From Streptomyces sp. NBC_00654 (GTDB lineage: Bacteria; Actinomycetota; Actinomycetes; Streptomycetales; Streptomycetaceae), in NCBI RefSeq assembly GCF_026341775.1, contig NZ_JAPEOB010000002.1, positions 1,426,001-1,490,000 on the forward strand: DNA of 64,000 bases, given 5' to 3'. The notes beneath the pieces are model-generated. The model saw only the letters and a program-made list of their open reading frames with translations. It had not been told where the DNA came from and did not search any database. Below are positions 57,196 to 64,000 of this stretch, one piece after another (the first letter of the stretch is position 1; every line of letters starts with the position of its first letter). A program made the translations under genes and the position numbers.

Positions 57196-58521
57196 TCAGC
57201 CGCCGCTTCGTCCGTCGGCGCCCGGGGCGCGACGGTCACCGGACCGCCTGACGGCGCTCGGATAGTGATCGGCCGCGACTCGCGCCAGCGCGCCGATGCG
57301 GTCGGCCAGTACAGCTCTGCCCGAGAAGAAGATGTGCCCGCCGACGCCGCCGTAGTCACGGGCGAAGGTGAGGTGGCGGGACAGCTCGGCCGGGTCCTGC
57401 CAGGCAGCGGGCTGGGCCGGGTCGCCGGCCTTGTAGAGCGCCTCCCCCACATAGAGGTCGACGCCCGTGCCCCGTACGGTCTCGTTCCACCAGGGCAGCA
57501 GCTTGGCGTAGTCGGCTGCGGCGAACCCGAGGTTCCAGTAGATCTGCGGGCAGATGTAGTCGATCCAGCCTTCCTTGATCCACTTACGGGTGTCGGCGTA
57601 CAGGTCGTCGTACGTCTCCACCCCGGCCCGGGTGTCCGAACCGAGCGGGTCGCTCGTCGCGTTGCGCCACACCCCGAAGGGGCTGATCCCGAACCGGACA
57701 CCCGGCTTGATGGCCTTGATCCGCTCGGCCGTCTCCCGCACCAGCCGGTCGATGTTGTCGCGGCGCCAGGCGGCCCGGTCCGGGAAGCCCGCGCCGTGGC
57801 GCGCGTACGCGTCGTCGTCGTCGAAGACCTGGCCGGCCACCGGATAGGGGTAGAAGTAGTCGTCCCAGTGGACCGCGTCGATGTCGTACCGGCGCACCGC
57901 GTCCAGCATCGCGTCCTGGACGAAGCCGCGGACCTCGGGCAGCCCCGGGTTGTAGTAGAGCTTCCCGCCGTACGGCAGGATCCACTCCGGGTGCAGCCGT
58001 GCCGGGTGGGTGGCGATGAGCTTGGAGGGGTCCGTGTGGTTCGCCACGCGATACGGGTTGAACCAGGCGTGCAGCTCCAGTCCGCGGGCGTGCGCCTCGC
58101 GCACCGCCGTACCCAGCGGGTCCCAGCCCGGGTCCCGGCCCTGCACTCCGGTGAGGCACTGGGCCCACGGTTCGTACGGTGAGGGCCACAGCGCGTCGGC
58201 GGTGGGCCGGACCTGAAGCACCACGGTATTGAGCCGGAGCGCGACGGCCCTGTCCAGATACCCGGTCAGCTCGGCCTTCTGCTCCGCCACCGTACGGCCC
58301 GACGCGGAGGGCCAGTCCAGATTCGCGACCGTGGCGATCCACATCCCGCGCAGTTCGTTCCGCGCCACCGCGCGGCGGTGCCCACGCGCCTTGTGCGGCT
58401 TCCCGCTCCGTTCCCTGTCGCGGGCCGCCGCACCCGAGGATGCCATGGCGTCACCGCCCGTCGTCGCGGCGATCAGCGCGGCCGCGCCCGCCACGAGCGC
58501 TCTTCTCCCCAGATGCCTCAT
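57196..58521 (-). CDS. Exported GHL10-type glycosyl-hydrolase-like protein
   Basis: A 441-residue protein. The N-terminus MRHLGRRALVAGAAALIAAT is a signal peptide with an RR pair, so Tat export is possible. The catalytic barrel has ELRGMWIATVANLDWPSASG, LNTVVLQVRPTADALWPSPY, HAWFNPYRVANHTDPSKL and DAVHWDDYFYPYPVAGQVFD, matching the family-10-like glycosylhydrolase group (formerly DUF187). Such enzymes act on exopolysaccharides or cell-wall glycans. A 12-bp unit is duplicated at its stop codon. Confidence 0.88.
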   Translation of the reverse strand: MRHLGRRALVAGAAALIAATTGGDAMASSGAAARDRERSGKPHKARGHRRAVARNELRGMWIATVANLDWPSASGRTVAEQKAELTGYLDRAVALRLNTVVLQVRPTADALWPSPYEPWAQCLTGVQGRDPGWDPLGTAVREAHARGLELHAWFNPYRVANHTDPSKLIATHPARLHPEWILPYGGKLYYNPGLPEVRGFVQDAMLDAVRRYDIDAVHWDDYFYPYPVAGQVFDDDDAYARHGAGFPDRAAWRRDNIDRLVRETAERIKAIKPGVRFGISPFGVWRNATSDPLGSDTRAGVETYDDLYADTRKWIKEGWIDYICPQIYWNLGFAAADYAKLLPWWNETVRGTGVDLYVGEALYKAGDPAQPAAWQDPAELSRHLTFARDYGGVGGHIFFSGRAVLADRIGALARVAADHYPSAVRRSGDRRAPGADGRSGG

Positions 58522-58710
58522 TTCCTGCACCCTCCACCTCTCCACCTCTTCGTACGCGACCGGTAGCACTGCGTGACGCACATCATGCCCGTTGACAGCC
58601 GGTTGACCCGCGGACCATCGGGGCCGCGTCGCGGAGTAACGTCGGGGGGTCGAGGCGGGCACCGGAATCACACGGGACCCTGCGATACGGAGAACGGCGA
58701 AAGGCACGAG

Positions 58711-59583
58711 GTGACGGACTCTATGGCCGACATTGCACGCGTCGGGGTGGTGGGCTGTGGCCAGATGGGCGCAGGTATCGCGGAGGTGTGCGCGCGCAGC
58801 GGCCTCGAAGTGAAGGTGGCCGAGACCACCGGCGAGGCGCTGGAGATCGGCCGCACCCGGCTGCACAACTCCCTCTCGAAGGCCGCCGAACGCGGCAAGA
58901 TCACCGAAGCCGAGCGCGACGAGACCCTCGGCCGGCTCAGCTTCACCACCGACCTCGGTGAGTTCGCCGACCGCGATCTCGTCATCGAGGCCGTCGTGGA
59001 GAACGAGCAGGTCAAGACCGAGATCTTCCAGGTGCTCGACCAGGTGGTGACCCGGCAGGACGCGATCCTGGCGTCCAACACCTCCTCCATCCCGCTGGTG
59101 AAGCTGGCCGTCGCGACCTCGCGCCCGGACCGGGTCATCGGCATCCACTTCTTCAACCCGGCCCCGGTGCAGAAGCTCGTCGAGCTGATCCCGGCGCTGA
59201 CCACCTCGGACGAGACCATCGCGCGCGCCGAGTCGGTCGTCCACGACGTGCTCGGCAAGCACGCGATCCGCGCCCAGGACCGGTCCGGTTTCGTCGTGAA
59301 CGCGCTGCTGATTCCGTATCTGCTCTCCGCGATCCGGATGTTCGAGTCGGGCATCGCCAGCCGTGAGGACATCGACAACGGCATGGAGCTCGGCTGTGCC
59401 CACCCGATGGGTCCGCTGAAGCTCGCCGACCTGATCGGTCTGGACACGGTGGCCTCGGTGGCCGACTCGATGTACGCCGAGTTCAAGGAGCCGCTGTACG
59501 CCGCTCCCCCGCTGCTGCAGCGCATGGTGGACGCGGGCCGGCTCGGCCGCAAGACAGGCTCGGGCTTCTACCCGTACGCCTGA
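58711..59583 (+). CDS. 3-hydroxybutyryl-CoA dehydrogenase
   Basis: A 290-residue NAD(P)-dependent dehydrogenase. VGVVGCGQMGAGIAEVCARS is the Rossmann motif, LVIEAVVENEQVKTEIFQVL and SNTSSIPLVKLAVATSRPDR are family blocks, and IGIHFFNPAPVQKLVELI carries the catalytic His. It interconverts acetoacetyl-CoA and 3-hydroxybutyryl-CoA, feeding fatty-acid oxidation, polyhydroxybutyrate or the ethylmalonyl-CoA route. GTG 58711 was preferred because AAAGG lies seven bases upstream; ATG 58723 is four codons later. Confidence 0.93.
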   Translation: MTDSMADIARVGVVGCGQMGAGIAEVCARSGLEVKVAETTGEALEIGRTRLHNSLSKAAERGKITEAERDETLGRLSFTTDLGEFADRDLVIEAVVENEQVKTEIFQVLDQVVTRQDAILASNTSSIPLVKLAVATSRPDRVIGIHFFNPAPVQKLVELIPALTTSDETIARAESVVHDVLGKHAIRAQDRSGFVVNALLIPYLLSAIRMFESGIASREDIDNGMELGCAHPMGPLKLADLIGLDTVASVADSMYAEFKEPLYAAPPLLQRMVDAGRLGRKTGSGFYPYA

Positions 59584-59664
59584 CCCGTGGCGCCACTGCC
59601 CCTCCGGGGCCGGCCGGGACGCCCCCGGGCCGGAGGGGCACTCGTGGCGGGGCGGGCGGAAGAA

Positions 59665-61005
59665 CTACAGCGGCACGCGCAGCGCCCCGTCGATCATCTC
59701 GGCCGTCCGCGCGGCTTCCGGGCAGCCGCTCGCCGACAGGTGCTCCCGTACCGAGCACAGCCGGTCGCGCAGCCGCCGGGAATCCATGCCCCGGGCCCTT
59801 TCGGCCATGTGCGCGGCGGTGCACGCCGCCCGGTCGGCCTCGCCCTGCAGCAGTTCCAGCCGGGTCAGCATGGCGAGCCGGTGCACCATGCCCCGGTCGT
59901 GCGCCGGGGCTCGCACCGCGGCGACCGCGTGTTCCCGCGCGGCCGACAGGTCCCCCAGGCCGAGCAGCGCCTCCGCCACCTGCACATCGACCAGACCCGG
60001 CTGGACGTATCCCGTCTCCTCCGGCTCCCGGCCGGCGCTGATGCGCTCCGCCTGGGACTCGGCGCGCCGGATGCACGCCCGGGCGCCGGCGGAGTCGCCG
60101 AGGCGCGCGTAGGCCTTCGCCTGCATCGCGTACAGATCGGCGGCCAGCGCCGGGGTGATGTGCGCTCCGGCGGCCCGCAGCGCCGCCTCCGCGAAGGCGA
60201 TCGAGCGCCGGTAGTCGGCCAGGAACAGCGACTGGTTGACCAGCAGCGCGATCACATAGCCGCCCAGCCCCCGGTCCCCGCTCGCCTTGGCCAACCGCAG
60301 CGCCTGGTGGAAGTAGCGCTGCGCCGGGCCATGGGCGTCGGAGTCGTAGGCGCAGATGCCCGCGACGGCCACCAGACCGGCCGTCGCCCGGTGCAGCCGG
60401 CGGCCCAGCGCGTCGCCGCAGCCGCCGCGCAGCAGGGGTGCCGCCTCGGCGTTGAGGAAGCCGACGACACGGGAGCGGGTCACGATGCCACCGGCCCTGC
60501 GGTACATCTGCTCGTAGTGGTCGCGGGCCGCCCTGAGCACCACGATGCCGGCCGCGGTCACCCGGACCGGTCCCGGCCGGGAGACATCCGTGTCCTCCGG
60601 CGGGTTCTCCCACTCCCAGACCGGCATCACCGCCGCCGTGCCGGTGACCGCGGGTGCGGTGGCGAGGTGCGGGCGGTGCTGCTCGTCCCCGCGCCACAGT
60701 GTGGTGGCCCGGTCGACGAAGCAGGACAGTGTGGTGCCGTGCGGCGATGTGTCCGGGCCGGAGCGCCCCATGCCGATGTCGTCGAGCGCGACCGGGCGCC
60801 GCAGCCTGCCGCCGAGGACCTCGCAGATGAGGTCGGGCACCTGGCCGCGCGGGCGTTGTCCCTTGAGCCAGCGGGACACCGCCGTGTGTTCGTAGCGCAG
60901 GTTCAGGCCGCGGGCCAGGCCCGCCCGGTTGACGTGCCCGGCGAGCCCCGCCCGGGACACGCCTGCCTCGTCGATCAGGGATTCGAGCAGGATGTTGGGC
61001 TCCAT
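59665..61005 (-). CDS. NsdA-like regulator (HTH plus TPR-like helices)
   Basis: A 446-residue protein resembling NsdA, known in Streptomyces as a negative regulator of sporulation and antibiotic production. It begins MEPNILLESLIDEAGVSRAG, with an HTH-like region including YEHTAVSRWLKGQRPRGQVP. The middle and C-terminal parts are helical repeats (KASGDRGLGGYVIALLVNQS, ALAADLYAMQAKAYARLGDS), as in TPR proteins. A perfect dyad lies 44-62 bp upstream. Assignment to the NsdA group is from memory of the family; its exact paralogue is uncertain. Confidence 0.78.
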   Translation of the reverse strand: MEPNILLESLIDEAGVSRAGLAGHVNRAGLARGLNLRYEHTAVSRWLKGQRPRGQVPDLICEVLGGRLRRPVALDDIGMGRSGPDTSPHGTTLSCFVDRATTLWRGDEQHRPHLATAPAVTGTAAVMPVWEWENPPEDTDVSRPGPVRVTAAGIVVLRAARDHYEQMYRRAGGIVTRSRVVGFLNAEAAPLLRGGCGDALGRRLHRATAGLVAVAGICAYDSDAHGPAQRYFHQALRLAKASGDRGLGGYVIALLVNQSLFLADYRRSIAFAEAALRAAGAHITPALAADLYAMQAKAYARLGDSAGARACIRRAESQAERISAGREPEETGYVQPGLVDVQVAEALLGLGDLSAAREHAVAAVRAPAHDRGMVHRLAMLTRLELLQGEADRAACTAAHMAERARGMDSRRLRDRLCSVREHLSASGCPEAARTAEMIDGALRVPL

Positions 61006-61048
61006 TGCCCCCCCATGGTGCGTGTCGCAATGACCCTAGTGGAGCACG

Positions 61049-61067
61049 GTTCACACGGGGTGTGAAC
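61049..61067 (-). promoter_or_regulatory. Palindrome upstream of NsdA-like gene
   Basis: GTTCACA (61049-61055) and TGTGAAC (61061-61067) form a perfect dyad with a five-base spacer, 44-62 bp upstream of the ATG. A TAGGGT hexamer lies between the dyad and the gene. The dyad could be an operator, possibly autoregulatory. Confidence 0.5.
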
Positions 61068-61367
61068 GGAATGCCCGAACCATCCTGCTGTGCGCCCTGT
61101 CGCTCCCCGTCCCGGATCGGTTGACTTGGTCGTCCCCGCCGGAGGCGGCCGGGTCGTCGGCTCCCCCTCGTACAGACGACGGCCCGCACCCGCGCCGTCC
61201 GCCCAGCCGGCCTGCCCGACACTCCGTGGCCGGCCGGACGGCGCCGGACCGCACGACCCACTGCCCAACGAAGAGGAGGGTGGCCGCGGAACGAGGCCGG
61301 AACCGAGTTCCTCCCGGTTCCGCCTCCGGGTCCGCGTGCGGTCCCCGCGCCGCTCGGCGGGACATGA

Positions 61368-61405
61368 GGGAGGGGCGTGACCGGTGCACCGGTCACGCCC
61401 CTCCC
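61368..61405 (-). terminator. Terminator of pheS-pheT
   Basis: A nearly perfect dyad with 18-bp arms (61368-61385 with 61388-61405) and a two-base centre, 23 bp beyond the pheT stop on the minus strand. Between it and the NsdA-like start (61006-61367) I see no gene. Confidence 0.75.
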
Positions 61406-61427
61406 CGCTGTGCGGCCGTGCTGTGCG

Positions 61428-63941
61428 TCAGGCGCCGCGCAGCACCGCGCCGGTGCGCTCGGCGGCCAGGGCGACCGCGCGGTCACGGGCGGCCGAGGCC
61501 TCCTCGACGGTCAGCGTGCGGTCCGCGGCGCGGAACCGCAGCGCGTACGCCAGGGACTTGCGGTCCGCACCGATCTGGTCACCGGTGAACACGTCGAACA
61601 GCCGCAGCGATTCGAGGAGTTCACCCGCTCCCTCACGCAGGGCGCGCTCCACCTCGGCGGCGGGCACGTCCTGGGCGACGATCAGCGCGACGTCCTGGGT
61701 GGCCACCGGGAAGGCGGAGATCCGGGGCGCCTGGAGCGCGCCGTCGACGGCCTGTTCCAGGACGTCGAGCTCGACCTCCATGGCGCAGGTCCGCTCGGGC
61801 AGGTGGAGCTCCTTGATGACGCGCGGGTGCAGTTCGCCCGCGTGACCGAACAGGGTCTCCTCGCCGTTCACCGTGACGAACAGCGCGGCGCAGCGGCCGG
61901 GGTGCCACGGCTGGTGCTGGTCGGCGCGGACGGTGAGTTCGACGCCCGCCTCACGGGCGATCGCCCGCGCGGCCTCGACGGAGTCCGCCCAGTCGGCGGG
62001 ACGGCCCTTGCCCCACCAGCCGGCCTGCTCGCGGGCGCCCGCGAGGACGACGGCGGCGTGGCGCGGCTGGCGCGGCAGTGCGGCGTCGAGTGCGGCGATC
62101 TCCTCGGCGGAGGGCCGCCGGTCGACGGGCAGCCGTACGGCGCGGGTCTCCTGGCCGGTCGGCCGGAAGACCAGCCCGGTCTCGAAGAGCGCGAGGTCGT
62201 GGCTGCCGCGGCCGTCGTTGCGCCGCAGTGCGCCGAGGAGGCCGGGCAGCAGCGTGGTGCGCAGTGCCGGTTCCTCGTCGGACAGCGGGTTGACGAGCTT
62301 GACCGTACGCCGGCGGGCGTCGTCCTCGTCCAGTCCGAGCTGGTCCAGGACGGCGTCGCCGATGAACGGGTAGCTCAGCGCCTCGACATAGCCCGATCCG
62401 GCGAGCACCCGGCCGATGCGGCGGTGCAGCCGCTGGCGGTCGGTGAGCCCGCGGCCGGACGGCGGCGTCGGCAGGGTGGACGGGAGGTTCTCGTAGCCCT
62501 CCAGCCGGATGACCTCTTCGGCCAGATCGTTCGGCTCGTTCAGGTCGGGGCGCCAGGACGGCACCGTGACGATGAGCTCGTCCTGCCCGTAGACGTCGCA
62601 GCCGACCTGCTGGAGGCGGCGTACGACGGTCTCGCGGCCGTAGTCCACACCGGCGACCCGGTCCGGATGGTCGGCGGGCATCGCGATGGTGCGGGGCGCC
62701 GAGGGAGCACTGATCTCGGTGACGCCCGCCTCGGCGGTGCCGCCCGCGACGAGGACCAGCAGGTCGACGGTGCGCTGCGCGGCAGCGGCGGCGGCCTGCG
62801 GGTCGACGCCGCGCTCGAAGCGCTTGGACGCCTCGGAGGACAGCTTGTGGCGGCGCGCGGTCCGGGCGATCGAGATCGCGTCGAAGTGCGCGGCCTCGAT
62901 GACGACCTCGGTGGTGTGGCTCTCGCCGTTCCGGGCGTCGGCGATCTCGGTGTTGGCGCCGCCCATGACACCGGCGAGGCCGATCGGCCCGCGGTTGTCG
63001 GTGATGACCAGGTCCGCGGCGTCCAGTACCCGTACGGTGCCGTCGAGGGTGGTGAGCTTCTCGCCCTGCTGGGCGCGGCGCACCCCGATCGGCCCGTCGA
63101 CCCGCGTGCGGTCGTAGGCGTGCAGCGGCTGGCCGAGCTCCAGCATCACGTAGTTGGTGATGTCCACGGCCAGCGAGATCGGACGCATCCCGGCCTTCTG
63201 CAGACGGCGCTGCATCCAGATCGGGGAACGCGCCTCGGGGTCCAGACCGGTGACGGTGCGCGCGGTGAAGCGGTCGCAGCCGATCGGGTCGGCCACCTTG
63301 ACCGGGTAGCCGTACGCGTTCGGCGCGGGCACGTCCAGGAGCGCCGGGTCGCGCAGCGGAAGCCCGTAGGCGATGGCCGTCTCACGGGCGACACCGCGCA
63401 TGGACAGGCAGTAGCCCCGGTCCGGCGTGACGGCGATGTCGAGGACCTCGTCGACGAGCTGGAGCAGCTCGATCGCGTCGGTACCGGCCTCGTGCTCCGG
63501 CGGCAGCACGATGATGCCGTGGGTGCCGTCGTCGCCCATGCCGAGCTCGTCGGTGGAGCAGATCATGCCGTGCGAGGTCCTGCCGTACGTCTTGCGCGCG
63601 GCGATCGCGAAGTCGCCGGGCAGCACGGCACCGGGCAGGACCACGACGACCTTGTCGCCGACGGAGAAGTTACGGGCTCCGCAGACGATCTCCTGCGGCT
63701 CACCGGTGCCGTTGGCGGTGCCGACGTTCACCGTGCAGAAGCGGATGGGCTTCTTGAAGCCCTCCAGCTCCTCGATGGTCAGGACCTGTCCGACGACCAG
63801 GGGGCCCTTGAGGCCGGCGCCGATCTGCTCGACGGTCTCGACCTCCAGGCCGACGGCGACGAGCTTGGCCTGTACGTCACGGCCGGTCTCCGTCGCCGGC
63901 AGGTCGACGTACTCCCGCAGCCAGGAAAGCGGGACGCGCAT
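61428..63941 (-). CDS. pheT: Phenylalanyl-tRNA synthetase beta subunit
   Basis: An 837-residue subunit of the alpha2-beta2 enzyme. The N-terminus [15 protein letters not shown] leads into an EMAP-II-like tRNA-binding domain (about 40-155). The B3/4 editing domain (about 210-370) includes [16 protein letters not shown]5 and the inactive synthetase-like domain follow, and an FDX anticodon-binding domain forms the end ([20 protein letters not shown]). It overlaps the pheS stop by one base (TGATG), so translation is coupled. Full length. Confidence 0.96.
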   Translation of the reverse strand: MRVPLSWLREYVDLPATETGRDVQAKLVAVGLEVETVEQIGAGLKGPLVVGQVLTIEELEGFKKPIRFCTVNVGTANGTGEPQEIVCGARNFSVGDKVVVVLPGAVLPGDFAIAARKTYGRTSHGMICSTDELGMGDDGTHGIIVLPPEHEAGTDAIELLQLVDEVLDIAVTPDRGYCLSMRGVARETAIAYGLPLRDPALLDVPAPNAYGYPVKVADPIGCDRFTARTVTGLDPEARSPIWMQRRLQKAGMRPISLAVDITNYVMLELGQPLHAYDRTRVDGPIGVRRAQQGEKLTTLDGTVRVLDAADLVITDNRGPIGLAGVMGGANTEIADARNGESHTTEVVIEAAHFDAISIARTARRHKLSSEASKRFERGVDPQAAAAAAQRTVDLLVLVAGGTAEAGVTEISAPSAPRTIAMPADHPDRVAGVDYGRETVVRRLQQVGCDVYGQDELIVTVPSWRPDLNEPNDLAEEVIRLEGYENLPSTLPTPPSGRGLTDRQRLHRRIGRVLAGSGYVEALSYPFIGDAVLDQLGLDEDDARRRTVKLVNPLSDEEPALRTTLLPGLLGALRRNDGRGSHDLALFETGLVFRPTGQETRAVRLPVDRRPSAEEIAALDAALPRQPRHAAVVLAGAREQAGWWGKGRPADWADSVEAARAIAREAGVELTVRADQHQPWHPGRCAALFVTVNGEETLFGHAGELHPRVIKELHLPERTCAMEVELDVLEQAVDGALQAPRISAFPVATQDVALIVAQDVPAAEVERALREGAGELLESLRLFDVFTGDQIGADRKSLAYALRFRAADRTLTVEEASAARDRAVALAAERTGAVLRGA

Positions 63942-64000
63942 CAGATCTCCATCCCGAACGGCCGGGTGAACCGGACGTCACCCTCGACCATGTCTCGCAT
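63941..64000 (-). CDS. pheS: Phenylalanyl-tRNA synthetase alpha subunit, C-terminal end
   Basis: Only the last 19 codons are in the window. Read from the right edge they give [19 protein letters not shown] and stop, matching the usual C-terminus of PheS. The stop TGA shares its final A with the pheT ATG. The rest of the gene lies beyond the right edge. Confidence 0.9.
   Translation of the reverse strand: MRDMVEGDVRFTRPFGMEI

Overview
This window is chromosomal DNA from a Streptomyces species or a very close relative. It has very high GC, strong third-position GC bias, and many GTG/TTG starts. It carries the sporulation-division gene ssgB, small actinobacterial families (PGPGW, CGNR zinc finger, DUF1918), and an argC-J-B-D-R cluster. 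The gene order matches, as far as I can recall, the conserved stretch of Streptomyces chromosomes from thrS to pheS-pheT. I see no phage, insertion sequence, plasmid gene or CRISPR array. The interest lies in decayed genes, gene fusions, small leader or membrane ORFs, and regulatory palindromes.

Layout. 1-9.3 kb: the 3' part of an unknown gene, a HIT protein divergent from a two-TM potassium channel, thrS, a frameshifted remnant gene, a DEDDh exonuclease, and a large polytopic membrane protein flanked by two identical tRNA-Val(CAC) genes. 9.3-16.2 kb: ssgB, a CGNR zinc-finger regulator, an unlisted 58-residue membrane protein, a LacI regulator broken by an in-frame TAG, a DsbA-like protein, a double-GNAT protein and the translationally coupled pabB-pabC pair. 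16.3-16.85 kb: a five-tRNA operon (Gly-Cys-Val-Val-Val) with a clear promoter and terminator. 16.9-21.6 kb: a zinc-ribbon protein, an APH-type phosphotransferase, two small proteins, a membrane-anchored Ser/Thr kinase and a TrmH-type RNA methyltransferase.

21.7-28.3 kb is a tetrapyrrole block read on the minus strand: cobL (CbiE-CbiT fusion), then an unusual 1150-residue protein joining a long Pro/Ala/Glu-rich arm to BluB and CobT, then a CysG-like fusion of a precorrin-2 dehydrogenase domain with a uroporphyrinogen methyltransferase. Together they supply siroheme or precorrin-2, mid-pathway corrin methylation and the lower ligand of B12. 29.2-32.2 kb: a metN-metI-metQ methionine importer preceded by a small Cys/Met-containing leader peptide. 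32.5-40.5 kb: small membrane proteins, acetyltransferases, a sigma-factor-like protein with a 9-bp repeat, a Tat-exported glycerophosphodiesterase divergent from a PlsC acyltransferase, a tetR-MFS efflux pair with a clear operator, a HAD-like protein and an aldo/keto reductase.

40.6-49.7 kb holds nearly a whole arginine pathway: argG then argH, and argC-argJ-argB-argD-argR, with ARG-box-like sites over the argG and argC promoters. A PPOX-fold protein and a secreted L,D-transpeptidase-like protein lie between the two groups. 49.9-54.3 kb is the most accessory-looking part: a 513-residue cysteine-rich orphan, an alpha/beta hydrolase, a truncated PEP-mutase-family remnant, a hypothetical protein and a cyclophilin. 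54.3-64 kb: a beta-lactamase-fold esterase, a phosphatase-fold protein that has lost its catalytic residues, an acetyltransferase, a DUF1918 protein, an exported glycoside-hydrolase-like protein, 3-hydroxybutyryl-CoA dehydrogenase, an NsdA-like regulator, pheT and the end of pheS.

All calls come from reading the sequence and remembered family features; no database search was run.
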